From Deltaproteobacteria bacterium (lineage in GTDB: Bacteria > Myxococcota_A > Polyangia > Fen-1088): 41,591 nt of DNA. The stretch lies in assembly GCA_016935975.1 (NCBI GenBank), contig JAFGPX010000151.1:1-41591 (forward strand), written 5' to 3'. The translations under genes and the position numbers were made by a program. Under the pieces are notes generated by a model. It worked only from the letters and a program-made list of their open reading frames with translations. It ran no database searches and was not told where the DNA came from. Every line of letters starts with the position of its first letter. The stretch's first letter is position 1. Positions 13,436 to 23,621 of the stretch are shown here, piece by piece.

Positions 13436-14038
13436 ATGTCAGACCGCGTTGAAGCACGTTTGAGCGCCAAAGCCTTGCCCGGTCGCACGGCTTCGCTCCT
13501 CTCCAGACGCACCGCCATGTTGCTTGCGACTGCGTCTCTGTGCCTGGTCGGCCTCGGCGACTACTTGATGGCTTGGTATTTCCATTTCGATTTCTTCTAC
13601 TTGCTTCCCCTGACTCTGACGGCGCTCTACGTGGGCCGCCGTGCCGGCTTGCTCATGGCCTTGGCCTGCACCTCGATTTCGACCGCGGCCATGGTCCTTC
13701 AGCAGCACGCCTCTCCGGCGGGGTTGCTGGCCAGCCGCAGCCCGGTTCTGGTCTGGAACTTCTTCATGCACCTGGCGCTGGGGTGCGCCTTCGTCTGGGC
13801 TGTCTCCCGACTGCGCGAAGAGGTCGTCGAGCAACGTCGTCTGGTCGCCGAGTTGCAGGACGCCATCGCCGACATCAAGCGCCTGCGCGAGCTCCTGCCC
13901 ATCTGTGCATGGTGCCGCAGAATCCGTGACGATGCCGGCTACTGGAAACAGATCGACCACTACCTGCAGGCCAAGGACATTGCGACCTTCACCCACGGCA
14001 TCTGTCCTGAATGCGCCGCCAAGCTGAACAACGAATAG
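13436..14038 (+). CDS. four-helix membrane protein with coiled coil and CxxC...CPEC tail
   Basis: 200 aa. Residues about 26-124 contain four membrane helices, like the sensory half of DUF4118 or MASE-type receptors. A short coiled coil follows (125-155), then a C-terminal motif: ICAWC (C157, C160), RIRDDAGYWKQIDHYL, and HGICPEC (C190, C193). This tail is known from the extreme C-terminus of many bacterial response regulators and sensor kinases and looks like a small metal-binding module. Here no kinase, cyclase or HAMP domain lies between the membrane part and the tail. The role is therefore unclear; it may be a partner of another signalling protein. It stands alone and is convergent with glk. 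Confidence 0.8.
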   Translation: MSDRVEARLSAKALPGRTASLLSRRTAMLLATASLCLVGLGDYLMAWYFHFDFFYLLPLTLTALYVGRRAGLLMALACTSISTAAMVLQQHASPAGLLASRSPVLVWNFFMHLALGCAFVWAVSRLREEVVEQRRLVAELQDAIADIKRLRELLPICAWCRRIRDDAGYWKQIDHYLQAKDIATFTHGICPECAAKLNNE

Positions 14039-14114
14039 CGCGTCTTGCGCGCACCGATCGAAGTCCGAGCTTGGCCGCCACGAACCCGAGGCAGGGGCTC
14101 ACCTGATACCGGCG

Positions 14115-15122
14115 CTACGCACGCAAGAAGATGTGTGCCGTTCCCAGCTCGCCCAGGCCCGCCCGGCATGCGCCGATGAGCCCGACCTGGCTTTGCAACA
14201 CAACAGCCACGCGAAAGCTCGCAGTCAGGCGCGCCATGCGGCCCTTGGCGTTGAAGGCCGCGATGAACTTGCCGTTCTTGAGGATGGACAACACGCGCGG
14301 CGCGATGCCGCCAGCCACGTAGACACCGCCCGTGGCCAACGTCTTGAGCGCGAGATCGCCGGCTTCGGAGCCGTAGAGCTCGCCGAACAGGTCGAGGGTC
14401 TCGACGCAAGTCGGATCCGAGCCCGCCACCGCCAATCCGCCGATCACGGCGCCCGCGTCTTCCGTTTCGAGGCGGGCGCGCGTGGCGGGGCTCTCGGGTG
14501 CCCCCTCGGAGAGCAGGAAATCGTAGAGGTTCTTGATGCCCGGACCCGACAAGACGCGCTCCCAGGAGACGTGCCCGAACTTGGCGTGAAGGAATTCCAG
14601 CAGTCGTATCTCGCGCGGGCTATTGGGTGCTAGCCCCGTGTGCCCGCCTTCCGTGGGCAGGACCCTTAGCCCCCCTTCCGTGGCAAGCAGAATCGCCTCC
14701 CCGAGGCCGGTGCCGGCCCCGAGAATGGCCACCGGGCCGGCAGGATCGACGTTGCCCTGCTGAAGCACCGCCAGATCGGCGGCCCCGAGACTGGGGATGC
14801 CGAGCGCCACGGCAACGAAATCGTTGACCAGGCTCACCCGCTCGAGCCCCAGCTCCGCGGCCAGGCGGCGCTCGTCGATCTCCCAGTGCAGGTTGGTGAG
14901 AACGCACTTGCCGTTCGCCACCGGTCCGGCGACCCCGACGCCTACCCTTCTGACCGGCTCGCTTCCGGCGGCCATGAACTCGCGCACCATGGCGTCGAAG
15001 TTGTCGTAGGCCGCGCTTTCGTAGCGCTGCGAGCGAATCGCACGATAGCCGCCATCGGCCGAGCGGCCGAAGACCGCGAGCCAAGTCTTGGTTCCACCGA
15101 CGTCTGCTGCTAGGCAATGCAC
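14115..15122 (-). CDS. glk: glucokinase
   Basis: 335 aa, normal for the bacterial Glk (Pfam Glucokinase) family. The N-terminal phosphate loop LAADVGGTKTWLAVF, the sugar-binding GVGVAGPVANGKCVLTNLHW and catalytic Asp D101 in LVNDFVAVALG are present, as is adenosine-site GAGTGLGEA. It phosphorylates glucose to glucose-6-phosphate in the cytosol. A sugar nucleotide enzyme (18794-19909) and pyruvate kinase (39536-40948) are also in the window but not in its operon. It is monocistronic and convergent with the CPEC-tail membrane protein. Confidence 0.95.
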   Translation of the reverse strand: MHCLAADVGGTKTWLAVFGRSADGGYRAIRSQRYESAAYDNFDAMVREFMAAGSEPVRRVGVGVAGPVANGKCVLTNLHWEIDERRLAAELGLERVSLVNDFVAVALGIPSLGAADLAVLQQGNVDPAGPVAILGAGTGLGEAILLATEGGLRVLPTEGGHTGLAPNSPREIRLLEFLHAKFGHVSWERVLSGPGIKNLYDFLLSEGAPESPATRARLETEDAGAVIGGLAVAGSDPTCVETLDLFGELYGSEAGDLALKTLATGGVYVAGGIAPRVLSILKNGKFIAAFNAKGRMARLTASFRVAVVLQSQVGLIGACRAGLGELGTAHIFLRA

Positions 15123-15283
15123 GTCGCTCCTCTAGCATGGCGGCAACCCAGAGGCCAAGGGCGACGACGGGGGTTGGCGCGGAACCGGGTTCGGCAGGGG
15201 CGCACGTTGACCGGACGCACGCCCAGCGATGATAATCGGCGCCATCCCCTTGCTCGAAGGAGCAAACCAGAAAGGCACAGACG

Positions 15284-16081
15284 ATGCGCGCAACCATGGC
15301 TCTGATTGGGACGGCACTGGCGTTTTCTTCCCTGGCATGCGGAGAGAGAGTCGATTCCACCGACGTGCGCACGCACGGCATCTACGCCGCCATGCGGGCC
15401 TTGGCCGAGGGCAACGGACAAACCGCGGTGACGGCGGATCTCCGGGTCGGTGGTTCGGGCTCCAATACCCACCTCGACTTGAAAGGCAGCGACGAGCTGG
15501 TCGCGTGGGCGGCGACGGGCCAGAGCCAGAAGATGAGCAAGGTCAAGCCAGATGCCTTGGCGGAATACTACATCTACAAGGCGTCTCTGGCCATCGAGGC
15601 GGGCGAGATCGTCGTCGCCTTCGATCGCGGGCTCGACGACACGAGCGCTCCGAACTCGCGCGTCACCTTGCCCGATCCCTTCACCATCGCGGGCCTGGCC
15701 CCCGGTCAGGAGGTGTCGCGCGCCCAGGGCGTGACCATGACCTGGGCTGCATCCCCTGCCGGCGGCAACATGCGCTGGGAGCGCTCCGGTTGCCTTCGCG
15801 GCGCGGGAACCATTCCCGATGCCGGCAGCCTGACCCTCGACCCCGCCAGCCTGGCGCTGCCCATCGTCGATGCCGGGGCACCGGTCACAAGGCCGCTGGA
15901 TGCCGGCGCACTCGACGCCGCGACGTTCGATGCCGGCGCCCCCGACGCCGGGCCCACGAGCTGCGCCGCCCAGGTTTGCCTCGAGCGCGACCGCAGCGGT
16001 ATGGTCGACCCGGCCTTCGGCGAAGGCGGCTCGTTCTCGGCCACGCAGCGACGATGCGTCGCCTTCAACCTGATACCGTGA
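15284..16081 (+). CDS. lipoprotein, unknown function
   Basis: 265 aa. The N-terminus is a lipoprotein signal with a lipobox at SLAC (C19 modified, followed by G20), so it is expected to be attached to the inner or outer membrane. The middle part (30-185) is a soluble domain I do not recognise. Residues about 200-240 carry repeated Asp-Ala-Gly units (DAGAP, LDAGALDAATFDAGAPDAG), a style common in myxobacterial lipoproteins. A Cys-containing tail follows (SCAAQVCLE). An AAAGG-type ribosome binding site precedes the ATG. Confidence 0.75.
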   Translation: MRATMALIGTALAFSSLACGERVDSTDVRTHGIYAAMRALAEGNGQTAVTADLRVGGSGSNTHLDLKGSDELVAWAATGQSQKMSKVKPDALAEYYIYKASLAIEAGEIVVAFDRGLDDTSAPNSRVTLPDPFTIAGLAPGQEVSRAQGVTMTWAASPAGGNMRWERSGCLRGAGTIPDAGSLTLDPASLALPIVDAGAPVTRPLDAGALDAATFDAGAPDAGPTSCAAQVCLERDRSGMVDPAFGEGGSFSATQRRCVAFNLIP

Positions 16082-16223
16082 ACGCGGCCGACGGAAACGA
16101 GACCGAGAGGCGGACGAAGATGCGATGCGGTCGTGCGGCAGCCTTGATCGCGACCGCCGGTCTCGCCGGCCGCCTACGAGCGCGCCGTCGGCGCGGCCTC
16201 GGTCGCCGTGCCGTGTCGCGGGC

Positions 16224-16442
16224 TCACGACTCCGAGTGCGCGGAGCTGGCCAGCATGGCTCCGAAGGGCGCGCCCACCACCGCGCCCAGAACAGCCATGA
16301 CCGCCGCGACGACGCTTCCTTCAATGGAGCCGAGTCCTCCGCAGAGCCCGGCGGCCACCAGGCCGCCCAAGAACGCACCCACCGGATGCTTGGACATGCG
16401 GGCGAGCACTCCGACCTTCTTCAGGTTGACACCATTGTCCAT
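16224..16442 (-). CDS. small glycine-rich membrane protein
   Basis: 72 aa. The start is set at the ATG of MDNGVNLKKVGVL because GGAGG lies 6-7 nt upstream; the longer reading frame has no such site. Two hydrophobic helices (HPVGAFLGGLVAAGLCGGLG and VVAAVMAVLGAVVGAPFGAM) carry small-residue GxxxG spacing, as in glycine-zipper membrane proteins. The gene is divergent from the Ser/Thr kinase at 16625, with 182 bp between starts. Function unknown. Confidence 0.65.
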   Translation of the reverse strand: MDNGVNLKKVGVLARMSKHPVGAFLGGLVAAGLCGGLGSIEGSVVAAVMAVLGAVVGAPFGAMLASSAHSES

Positions 16443-16624
16443 CAGACACCTCCATCCATTGCCAAGCCGAACCACCAAACGAACCTGAGCTATCACACCG
16501 CCGGGATCGAGCCGCCCCACGGCCGAACCCGGTATCGCTTGTCGGCTGGCATAGCGCCCAAGCCGCCCGGATGCAACCGATTGCGTGCGCCCGGCGCGCT
16601 ATTGCGCCTTGACATCGGAGGTGC

Positions 16625-17705
<1,081 letters not shown>

Positions 17706-17716
<11 letters not shown>

Positions 17717-18692
17717 GCTCCGCCAAAGCCGGAGTCGGGACGCCCGACTTGGCCTCGCGCAGGATCGCCCGGCAGCGCTCGGCGCGAGCGTGCCCGCTCG
17801 GACCGGCGAAGGGCGCGATCGCCTCCGCCAGATCCGCGATGTCGGCGTAGCGCTCGCGAGGCTCGACGCGAAGGCAGCGCTCGATGGCGGCGGCGAGTTC
17901 GGCCGGCAGGTCGGGACGATGGGTGGCGATGGGCGCGAAATCGCCGGTGAGGACCTGGACGCAGACGCGAGGCAGGGACTTCGCATCGAAGGGCAGATGG
18001 CCGGTCACCATGCGATAGAGCACCGCGCCGAGCGACCACTGATCCGCGCGGAAATCCGCCGTGCGCGCCGAGCGCATCTGCTCGGGCGACATGTAGAGCG
18101 GCGAGCCGATCGACGTCTGTGTCCGCGTGAGGTTCTGGCCTTCCGGCCCCTCCGGATCGAGGATCTTCGACACCCCGAAGTCGACGATCTTGAGCACCTC
18201 GGAGCCGCCGGCGCCCGCCGTCAGATAGAGGTTCGCGGGCTTGATGTCACGATGGATCACGCCCATGGCGTGCGCGGCGGCCAATCCCTCGGCCGCCTGC
18301 AACGCAAGATCGCAAGCCCGCTCGACGGGCAACCTCTTGCCCGCGGCCAGCAGCGCTTCGAGCGTGCTGCCTTCCAGATACTCCATCACCAAGTACGGCG
18401 TTCCCGAGGCCAGTTCGCCGACATCGGGAATCTTCACGACATGCGGGCTCTCGATGCGCCTGGAAGCCTCGGCCTCGCGCAGGAAGCGCTTGGCGGCCAC
18501 CTCGTCGCGCGCCACGCTCGGTCGCAAGAACTTCAAGGCGAACACCCCTTCCCCCTCGACGGGCACTACCCGCACCACGACGCCCATGCCGCCCGCTCCC
18601 AGCACGCGCTCCGCGCGGTACTTGCCCGCGAGGATCTCGCCCTCCGGCACGTCCTGCTCGGAAGAACCCGTGGGAAGTTGGAAGATCGCCAT
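17706..18692 (-). CDS. Ser/Thr protein kinase (soluble, Hanks type)
   Basis: 328 aa, almost entirely kinase domain. The Gly loop is LGAGGMGVVV, with K54, HRDIKPAN (D149), DFG (D171) and MSPE (E204) intact. It has no membrane helix or sensor domain, so regulation must come from partners. It is convergent with the other kinase, with the stops overlapping by 11 bp, and lies downstream of the nucleotidyltransferase gene on the same strand (101-bp gap). It is similar in length and style to its neighbour but not closely identical. I infer that it is an active kinase. Confidence 0.94.
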
Positions 18693-18793
18693 GGCTCGCT
18701 ACTACGGTAGCAGAAGCTAGGCCTTGCGACGCCGGAACCGGCGACAGCTAAGATGCTACCCAGGTGGCCGGCACGAGGAAGGTGGTGCACGCG

Positions 18794-19909
18794 TCAGGCG
18801 GAGATCCCCAGAGCCGCCAGGAGATTGCGGATTTCCGGCATGCGCATCTGCAGCTCCTCGCGGTCCTTGACGGGCAGGAACCGCCCCTCACGGCCCGTGC
18901 GGGGCACCACGAGGAACTGCGTGGGCAAGAAAGCGGTCACCTGCCCCAGCAGGCGCTCGGGTTGAATCGCTTCCCGGCCCTCGACCTTGCGGCGCACCAG
19001 GAACCAATCGAGATCGAAGTCGCGATCGATGGCCTCGGCGTCGAGCACGAAGGTGTTGGTGTTGAAGAACGGCACGCTCGCGCCGTCGAATCCCGCCGGC
19101 AGGCGGAATTCCTCGACGATCTGCAAATGCCCGTCCACCCGGGCAGGAATGCCGCCGCGATCGCCTGGGACCTTGCGCACGTTCTCGACGGTCACGGCCT
19201 TGCCACTCCGCATGTGGGCGCCCAGCACGCGTGGATCGAGGGTGGCGGCCAGGTTGTCGACGTTGGAGACCAGGAGCATGCGACCGCCCGCCCGGCGGAA
19301 GCGCGCAAGCGCGCCCGAGGTGCGCAGGGTCGGCAGCACATCGCCGTGCCCGGTTGCGCAGAGCGAGACTTGACCCGACTGCTCGCGGAACAGCTCCCCG
19401 GTGGCGCCAAGCCGCAGGGTCACCGACTGCTCGAGAACCTCGATCCTCACCCCGGGGGGCGCCAGGCCGCCCACTGCCTGGCGAAGCACGTCGCTCGTCG
19501 CGTGCGATCCCAGAAGGAAGACCGAAACCTCGCCCCCGGACGCGGCGGCTGCCCGCTCGACGTCGGCCAGCTTGAGCCGCAGAAAGGAGTGTCCCGGCAC
19601 GACATCGACGACCGCCTTGACCACGCCGCCGAAGCGCGTGGCCATGCCGCCGGCGAGAATGACCACCCCCGCCTGCCCCCCCGCCAAGGCCGCCTGGCCG
19701 AGGGCCGCCAGCTCCCTGCCCTCGCTGGAGTCCAGCGCGGGCAACTCCTTCAGATCTCCGGGCAGAGGCAGGGCGACCTCGCCCGTCCGTTGGCCCGTGA
19801 AGCTCTCGCCGCCCGAAGCGGCGAGCCTGGCCCGCAGCCTGTCCGACAAGGCCGCGTCGAAGCGAAAGCGCGCGAGTACCGCTCTGGTCGTCTCGTCCAA
19901 ATCGTCCAT
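18794..19909 (-). CDS. UDPGP-type nucleotidyltransferase (putative UTP-glucose-1-phosphate uridylyltransferase)
   Basis: 371 aa from the ATG of MDDLDETTRAVLARFRFD. The nucleotide-binding loop is VVILAGGMATRFGGVVKAVV, followed by a Rossmann-like core and SNVDNLAATLDP, matching the UDP-sugar pyrophosphorylase (UDPGP) family more than the GalU type. It should join UTP and a sugar-1-phosphate; glucose is my best guess, and GlcNAc-1-P is an alternative. The frame is open upstream into a DUF6178-like fragment, so a 501-aa fusion starting at 20299 is formally possible. I prefer the shorter form because the 35 residues between the two parts (encoded by roughly 19910-20014) look non-coding. Confidence 0.78.
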   Translation of the reverse strand: MDDLDETTRAVLARFRFDAALSDRLRARLAASGGESFTGQRTGEVALPLPGDLKELPALDSSEGRELAALGQAALAGGQAGVVILAGGMATRFGGVVKAVVDVVPGHSFLRLKLADVERAAAASGGEVSVFLLGSHATSDVLRQAVGGLAPPGVRIEVLEQSVTLRLGATGELFREQSGQVSLCATGHGDVLPTLRTSGALARFRRAGGRMLLVSNVDNLAATLDPRVLGAHMRSGKAVTVENVRKVPGDRGGIPARVDGHLQIVEEFRLPAGFDGASVPFFNTNTFVLDAEAIDRDFDLDWFLVRRKVEGREAIQPERLLGQVTAFLPTQFLVVPRTGREGRFLPVKDREELQMRMPEIRNLLAALGISA

Positions 19910-20014
19910 GGTGCAAGAATTCCGCTGCCGTTGGCCGTGCACCCTATCATCCTTCAAGGCCGCGGCATCGAGCCAGAAACACCTTCGCCTCCTTGAGCTG
20001 ACGCATGGTGGAGA

Positions 20015-20299
20015 AAGCATGATTTCAAGCCACAAAGCGAAGCGATCGGCGGCGAACGACTCGTCCTGGCCCGGGCCTTCGCTGCGCCACAGATCGTCGT
20101 CGAGGATGCGCCGGATCTGCTCGGTCGTGGCCAGCGCCACGATTTCGCCCGCGTCCTCCAGCCCGACGTGGTCGATGAGCTTGCCCAACGCGGGGGCGGG
20201 CAGTGCCTCGATCGCTGCGACGAGATTGGGTTGCTCCAAGATCCGGCTTAGAAGTCCGCGAGAGCCGGACGGCGCGAAGCGGTGAATCGGGCCTGGCAT
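20015..20299 (-). pseudogene. truncated DUF6178-like gene (N-terminal part only)
   Basis: 95 codons from an ATG encode helical repeats: SRILEQPNLVAAIEALPAP, LGKLIDHVGLEDAGEIVALA, TTEQIRRILDDDLWRSEGPG, then FALWLEIML. This is the pattern of the N-terminus of DUF6178 proteins, which by memory are about 450-550 aa. After residue 95 the similarity stops and a low-quality stretch leads, in frame, into the nucleotidyltransferase. I read this as a deletion that removed most of the gene. The family call is from memory of its short helical repeats and is moderately sure. Confidence 0.5.
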
Positions 20300-20373
20300 G
20301 GCGACGACGCAAGCTTACGTCCTCGGCGAGGGCCCGTCGACCGAAGGGGCAAGCTGCCCCGAGGATCGCAGGA

Positions 20374-21972
20374 CTACGGCGACCGCTTGGCGGGTATCAA
20401 CGACATCGCGTGCTCGGCCACAGCCGCGATGGTCAGACTGGGATTGGCGCCTAGATTCGTCGGAATGGCGGCGCCGTCGACCACCCACAGCCCTGGATAC
20501 CCGAACACGCGGCAGGCGCCGTCGACCACGCCCTGCTCGGGCGTCTCGGCCATGCGCGCGCCGCCCAGGATGTGCGCCGTGATGGGCACCCCCAGCACCA
20601 CCTCGTTGATGGCGTTGAGGGCGAAGCCGCCCATGCGCCGGGCCACGTGTCTGGCTGCCTGGTTGGCCACGGGCAGGTACGTCGGGATCGGCGGCGCGCC
20701 CTGGGCTCGCCGGCTGTGCAACCCGCGCCCCAACCAGCGACGCTCGCTTCGCACCAGGGTGAGCGCGCTGTCGAGAGACTGCATGACCAGCACCACGACC
20801 GTGCGCCGAGCCCAGCCAAACGGCACGAGGTTGCGCAGTAGATCCAGGGGATGGCGCAGGCACTGCCCGAGCCAGCGCAAGACCCTGGGTATGCGCCCGC
20901 CGCCCTCGACCGCGAGCGTGCCCAGAAGGCCCATCACGTCCGAGCCCGCCGGATAGCGCACGATCTGGATGTGCGTGTCGCGGTCGGCGTCAAGGTCGCT
21001 GGCGATGGCGATCCCTTGCGAGTGGTCGACCCTGGCGTTGCGGCTACGGGCCGCGCAGATGATCTCGCTGTTCGTGCGCAGAAACTGGCCCAGGGCTGGC
21101 GGCAAGTCGGGCAGCGTGCCCTTGGCTCGACATGCGAGCAGCAGCTCGACCGTGCCGAGCGCGCCCGCCGCCAACACGACGTTCTCGCCGCGGAGCCTGC
21201 CGTGGGGGTGCGCCCCAAAGCCCAAGGAGCGGCAAACCTCGACCACGTAGCCGCCCTCCCCGTCCCGCGCGACGCTCACGGCCCGCGTCTCGGGCAGGAT
21301 GCGCGCGCCGAGCCGCTCGGCCAAGAAGAGGTAGTTCTTGTCGAGGGTGTTCTTGGCGTCGTACCGGCAGCCGACCATGCAACCGCCGCACAGCCGGCAG
21401 GTCGATCGCGCCGGCCCGCGCCCCTCGAAGTATGGATCGGCCACTGGCTCGCCGCCCTGGCTGCCGAAGAGAATGCCAACCTCGGGCTGCGAGAAACTGG
21501 TTTCGCGGCCGAGAGAGCGCCCGAAGTCCCGCAGGTACTCTTCGGCCGGCCACAAGGCGGGTGGCGCGGCGGCGCCGAGCATGCGCCGCACGGTCGCGAA
21601 GTGCGGGGCGAGGCGCGTTTGCATGTCGGCCAATGGCCAGCCCTGCGCGAAGGCTTCGGCCGGCGGAGCGACCAGGGTGTTCGCGTAGACCAGCGAGCCG
21701 CCGCCCACGCCCGCGCCCCCCAGCACCAAGACGTCGCCCAGCCAGTCCACGCGCTGGATGCCGTGACAGCCGAGCCGCGGCATCCAGAAGGACTTGCGCA
21801 GATTCCAGTTGCGCTTGGCGAACTGCTCGGACCGCCAGCGTTTGCCCTCCTCGACCACCAGCACGCAGTAGCCCTTCTCTGCCAGACGCAAGGCAGCCAC
21901 ACTGCCGCCAAAGCCCGAGCCGATGACGATGAAATCGTAGCGCGGCTCCGCCGCGTCCCGCTCGGTGCTCAT
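20374..21972 (-). CDS. GMC-family FAD oxidoreductase (cholesterol-oxidase-like)
   Basis: 532 aa. The FAD Rossmann motif GSGFGGSVAALRLAEKG lies at 18-34, a second glycine-rich region at VLGGAGVGGGSLVYANTL, and the C-terminal AHILGGARM plus NPSLTIAAVAEHAM complete the GMC fold. Four cysteines (C192, C195, C198, C202) lie in TCRLCGGCMVGCRYDAKNTL, a motif of the cholesterol-oxidase-like branch that has the C-x2-C-x2-C-x3-C spacing of an Fe-S site. The substrate is probably an alcohol or steroid-like lipid (inference). The ATG overlaps the aldehyde dehydrogenase stop (ATGA), so the two are translationally coupled. The frame extends upstream for about 1.3 kb only as a shadow. Confidence 0.9.
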   Translation of the reverse strand: MSTERDAAEPRYDFIVIGSGFGGSVAALRLAEKGYCVLVVEEGKRWRSEQFAKRNWNLRKSFWMPRLGCHGIQRVDWLGDVLVLGGAGVGGGSLVYANTLVAPPAEAFAQGWPLADMQTRLAPHFATVRRMLGAAAPPALWPAEEYLRDFGRSLGRETSFSQPEVGILFGSQGGEPVADPYFEGRGPARSTCRLCGGCMVGCRYDAKNTLDKNYLFLAERLGARILPETRAVSVARDGEGGYVVEVCRSLGFGAHPHGRLRGENVVLAAGALGTVELLLACRAKGTLPDLPPALGQFLRTNSEIICAARSRNARVDHSQGIAIASDLDADRDTHIQIVRYPAGSDVMGLLGTLAVEGGGRIPRVLRWLGQCLRHPLDLLRNLVPFGWARRTVVVLVMQSLDSALTLVRSERRWLGRGLHSRRAQGAPPIPTYLPVANQAARHVARRMGGFALNAINEVVLGVPITAHILGGARMAETPEQGVVDGACRVFGYPGLWVVDGAAIPTNLGANPSLTIAAVAEHAMSLIPAKRSP

Positions 21973-23399
21973 CGGTAGAGCACCCCGAGCAGCCAGCGCA
22001 CGACGTCGAGCACGCGCTTGCGATAGGGGAAACCGAGCTGGCGGCGCACCCAGTTCGCAAGTGGCCGGGAGAGCGGGCGATCCTCGACGATGGTCTGCGC
22101 CCAGCAGAACTGTCGCAAGGCCTCGGGGCCGTGGCGAAAGCCCAGGCCGCTCGCCTTCGTGCCGCCCAGGGGGGCGGAGACGAAAAAGTAGTTCACCAGC
22201 ACGTCGTTGAGGCACAGGCTGCCGCTCTGCAATCGGCGCGCGATGCCGAGAGCGCGCGCCTGGTCCCGCGACCACACGCTGCCGGACAGGCCCAGCCTCG
22301 AATCGTTGGCCAGACGAACCGCCTCTTCGGCGTCGGCCACGCGCACGATCGGTAGTACGGGGCCGAACGTCTCCTCGACCGCCACCGCGGCGTCGGGCGG
22401 CACGCGGTCGAGCACGGTGGGCGGGAAGGCATCGTCCGCCGCCTCGCCGCCGCCCACGAGCACCCGCGCGCCGCGCGCCACCGCATCGGCAACTAGCGCG
22501 CGACAGTGCTGGCGCTGGGACGGCAGGAGCAGCGGTCCGACATCGGCGTCTTTGGTGCCCAGCCGGAGCCGCTGGCTCTCGTCGGCAACCAGGCGAGCGA
22601 ACGCATCGGCCACCGCGGCCTCGACCAGCACGCGCTCGACGCGAATGCACACCTGCCCCGCCCCGGCGAAGGCTCCCCACACCGCCGCACGGGCGGCAGC
22701 CCGCAGATCGGCGTCGCCGAGCACGATCATGGCCGACTTGCCACCCAGCTCGGCCACGCAAGGGATCAGGCGCTGGCCCGCGCGCGCCGCGATCTCCCGC
22801 CCGGCGGCAACGCCGCCCGTGAAGAACACCATGTCGCAGGTATCGACGAGAGCGCGGCTGGTTTCCACGTCGCCCTCGATCACCTGAAACACCGATTCCG
22901 GAAGGCCCGCCTGCTTCCACAAGAGCTGCATCTGTCGCGCGGCGCCCGGCGCTCTGGGCGAGGGCTTGAGCACGACGGAGTTGCCGGCCAGAAGCGGCGC
23001 AACCGCATCGCCGAAGTTGTTGAGTAGGGGGAAATTGGCCGGGCCGATCACCGCCACGACCCCGCGCGGCCGCCAAGCCACGCGCGCGCGCTTGTGCGGG
23101 AAGATGAGCGACGAACGCCGATCCTCGCACAAGGCGCGCCGCCCGTTCCGCCCGCTGAGAAAGCGCGTTACCTCGCACAGATAGGCGATCTCGAAGCCGA
23201 TGGCCTCGAACGCCGGTTTGCCGGTTTCCTGCGAGATGATGGAAGCCAACTCCACGTCGCGCCGCGCCCGAGCTGCCAGGCTCCGCAGGGCCCGGCCGCG
23301 CGCCCGAAACGAAAGCCGCGCCCATGCCGGCTGCGCCCCACGGGCACGCGCGACCGCGGCTTCGACGCCATGGCGGATGTCACCTTCGGTTTGGCTCAT
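21969..23399 (-). CDS. aldehyde dehydrogenase family protein
   Basis: 476 aa, full length. Catalytic residues are all present: N122 in GPANFPLL, K145, E217 in CVAELGGKS, and nucleophile C251 in GQVCIRVERV. It oxidises an aldehyde to the acid with NAD(P)+. It belongs with the succinate-semialdehyde / long-chain-type branch; the exact substrate is not visible. Its partner is the coupled GMC oxidoreductase, and alcohol to aldehyde to acid is the natural reading. The C-terminal 45 residues include a basic amphipathic stretch (RRQLGFPYRKRVLDVVRWLL), which may give membrane association. Confidence 0.93.
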   Translation of the reverse strand: MSQTEGDIRHGVEAAVARARGAQPAWARLSFRARGRALRSLAARARRDVELASIISQETGKPAFEAIGFEIAYLCEVTRFLSGRNGRRALCEDRRSSLIFPHKRARVAWRPRGVVAVIGPANFPLLNNFGDAVAPLLAGNSVVLKPSPRAPGAARQMQLLWKQAGLPESVFQVIEGDVETSRALVDTCDMVFFTGGVAAGREIAARAGQRLIPCVAELGGKSAMIVLGDADLRAAARAAVWGAFAGAGQVCIRVERVLVEAAVADAFARLVADESQRLRLGTKDADVGPLLLPSQRQHCRALVADAVARGARVLVGGGEAADDAFPPTVLDRVPPDAAVAVEETFGPVLPIVRVADAEEAVRLANDSRLGLSGSVWSRDQARALGIARRLQSGSLCLNDVLVNYFFVSAPLGGTKASGLGFRHGPEALRQFCWAQTIVEDRPLSRPLANWVRRQLGFPYRKRVLDVVRWLLGVLYR

Positions 23400-23621
23400 G
23401 ACCCCTGCGCAAGAAACCGCACGCCCAGGTCATACCCCGAAGCCAGCACCCAACGCCAGGGGGCCCATGCACCTCGATCCCGCGATAGCCGCAGAGGGTC
23501 GTGGCCGTGGCCAGAGCGATTCTGTCGGCCAAGACCGAGGCTACGACTAGGGAAGGAAGCACCCCAACCACGGCATAGGACGGCGGTGCCGGAATCGGCA
23601 TTTGCGGTGTAGTCTGCCGTC

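Noticed and set aside
21973..23325. Frame continuing upstream of the GMC oxidoreductase to give 983 aa
   Set aside because: This part is the shadow of the aldehyde dehydrogenase on the same strand in another frame; the FAD motif begins 18 residues after the ATG at 21972.
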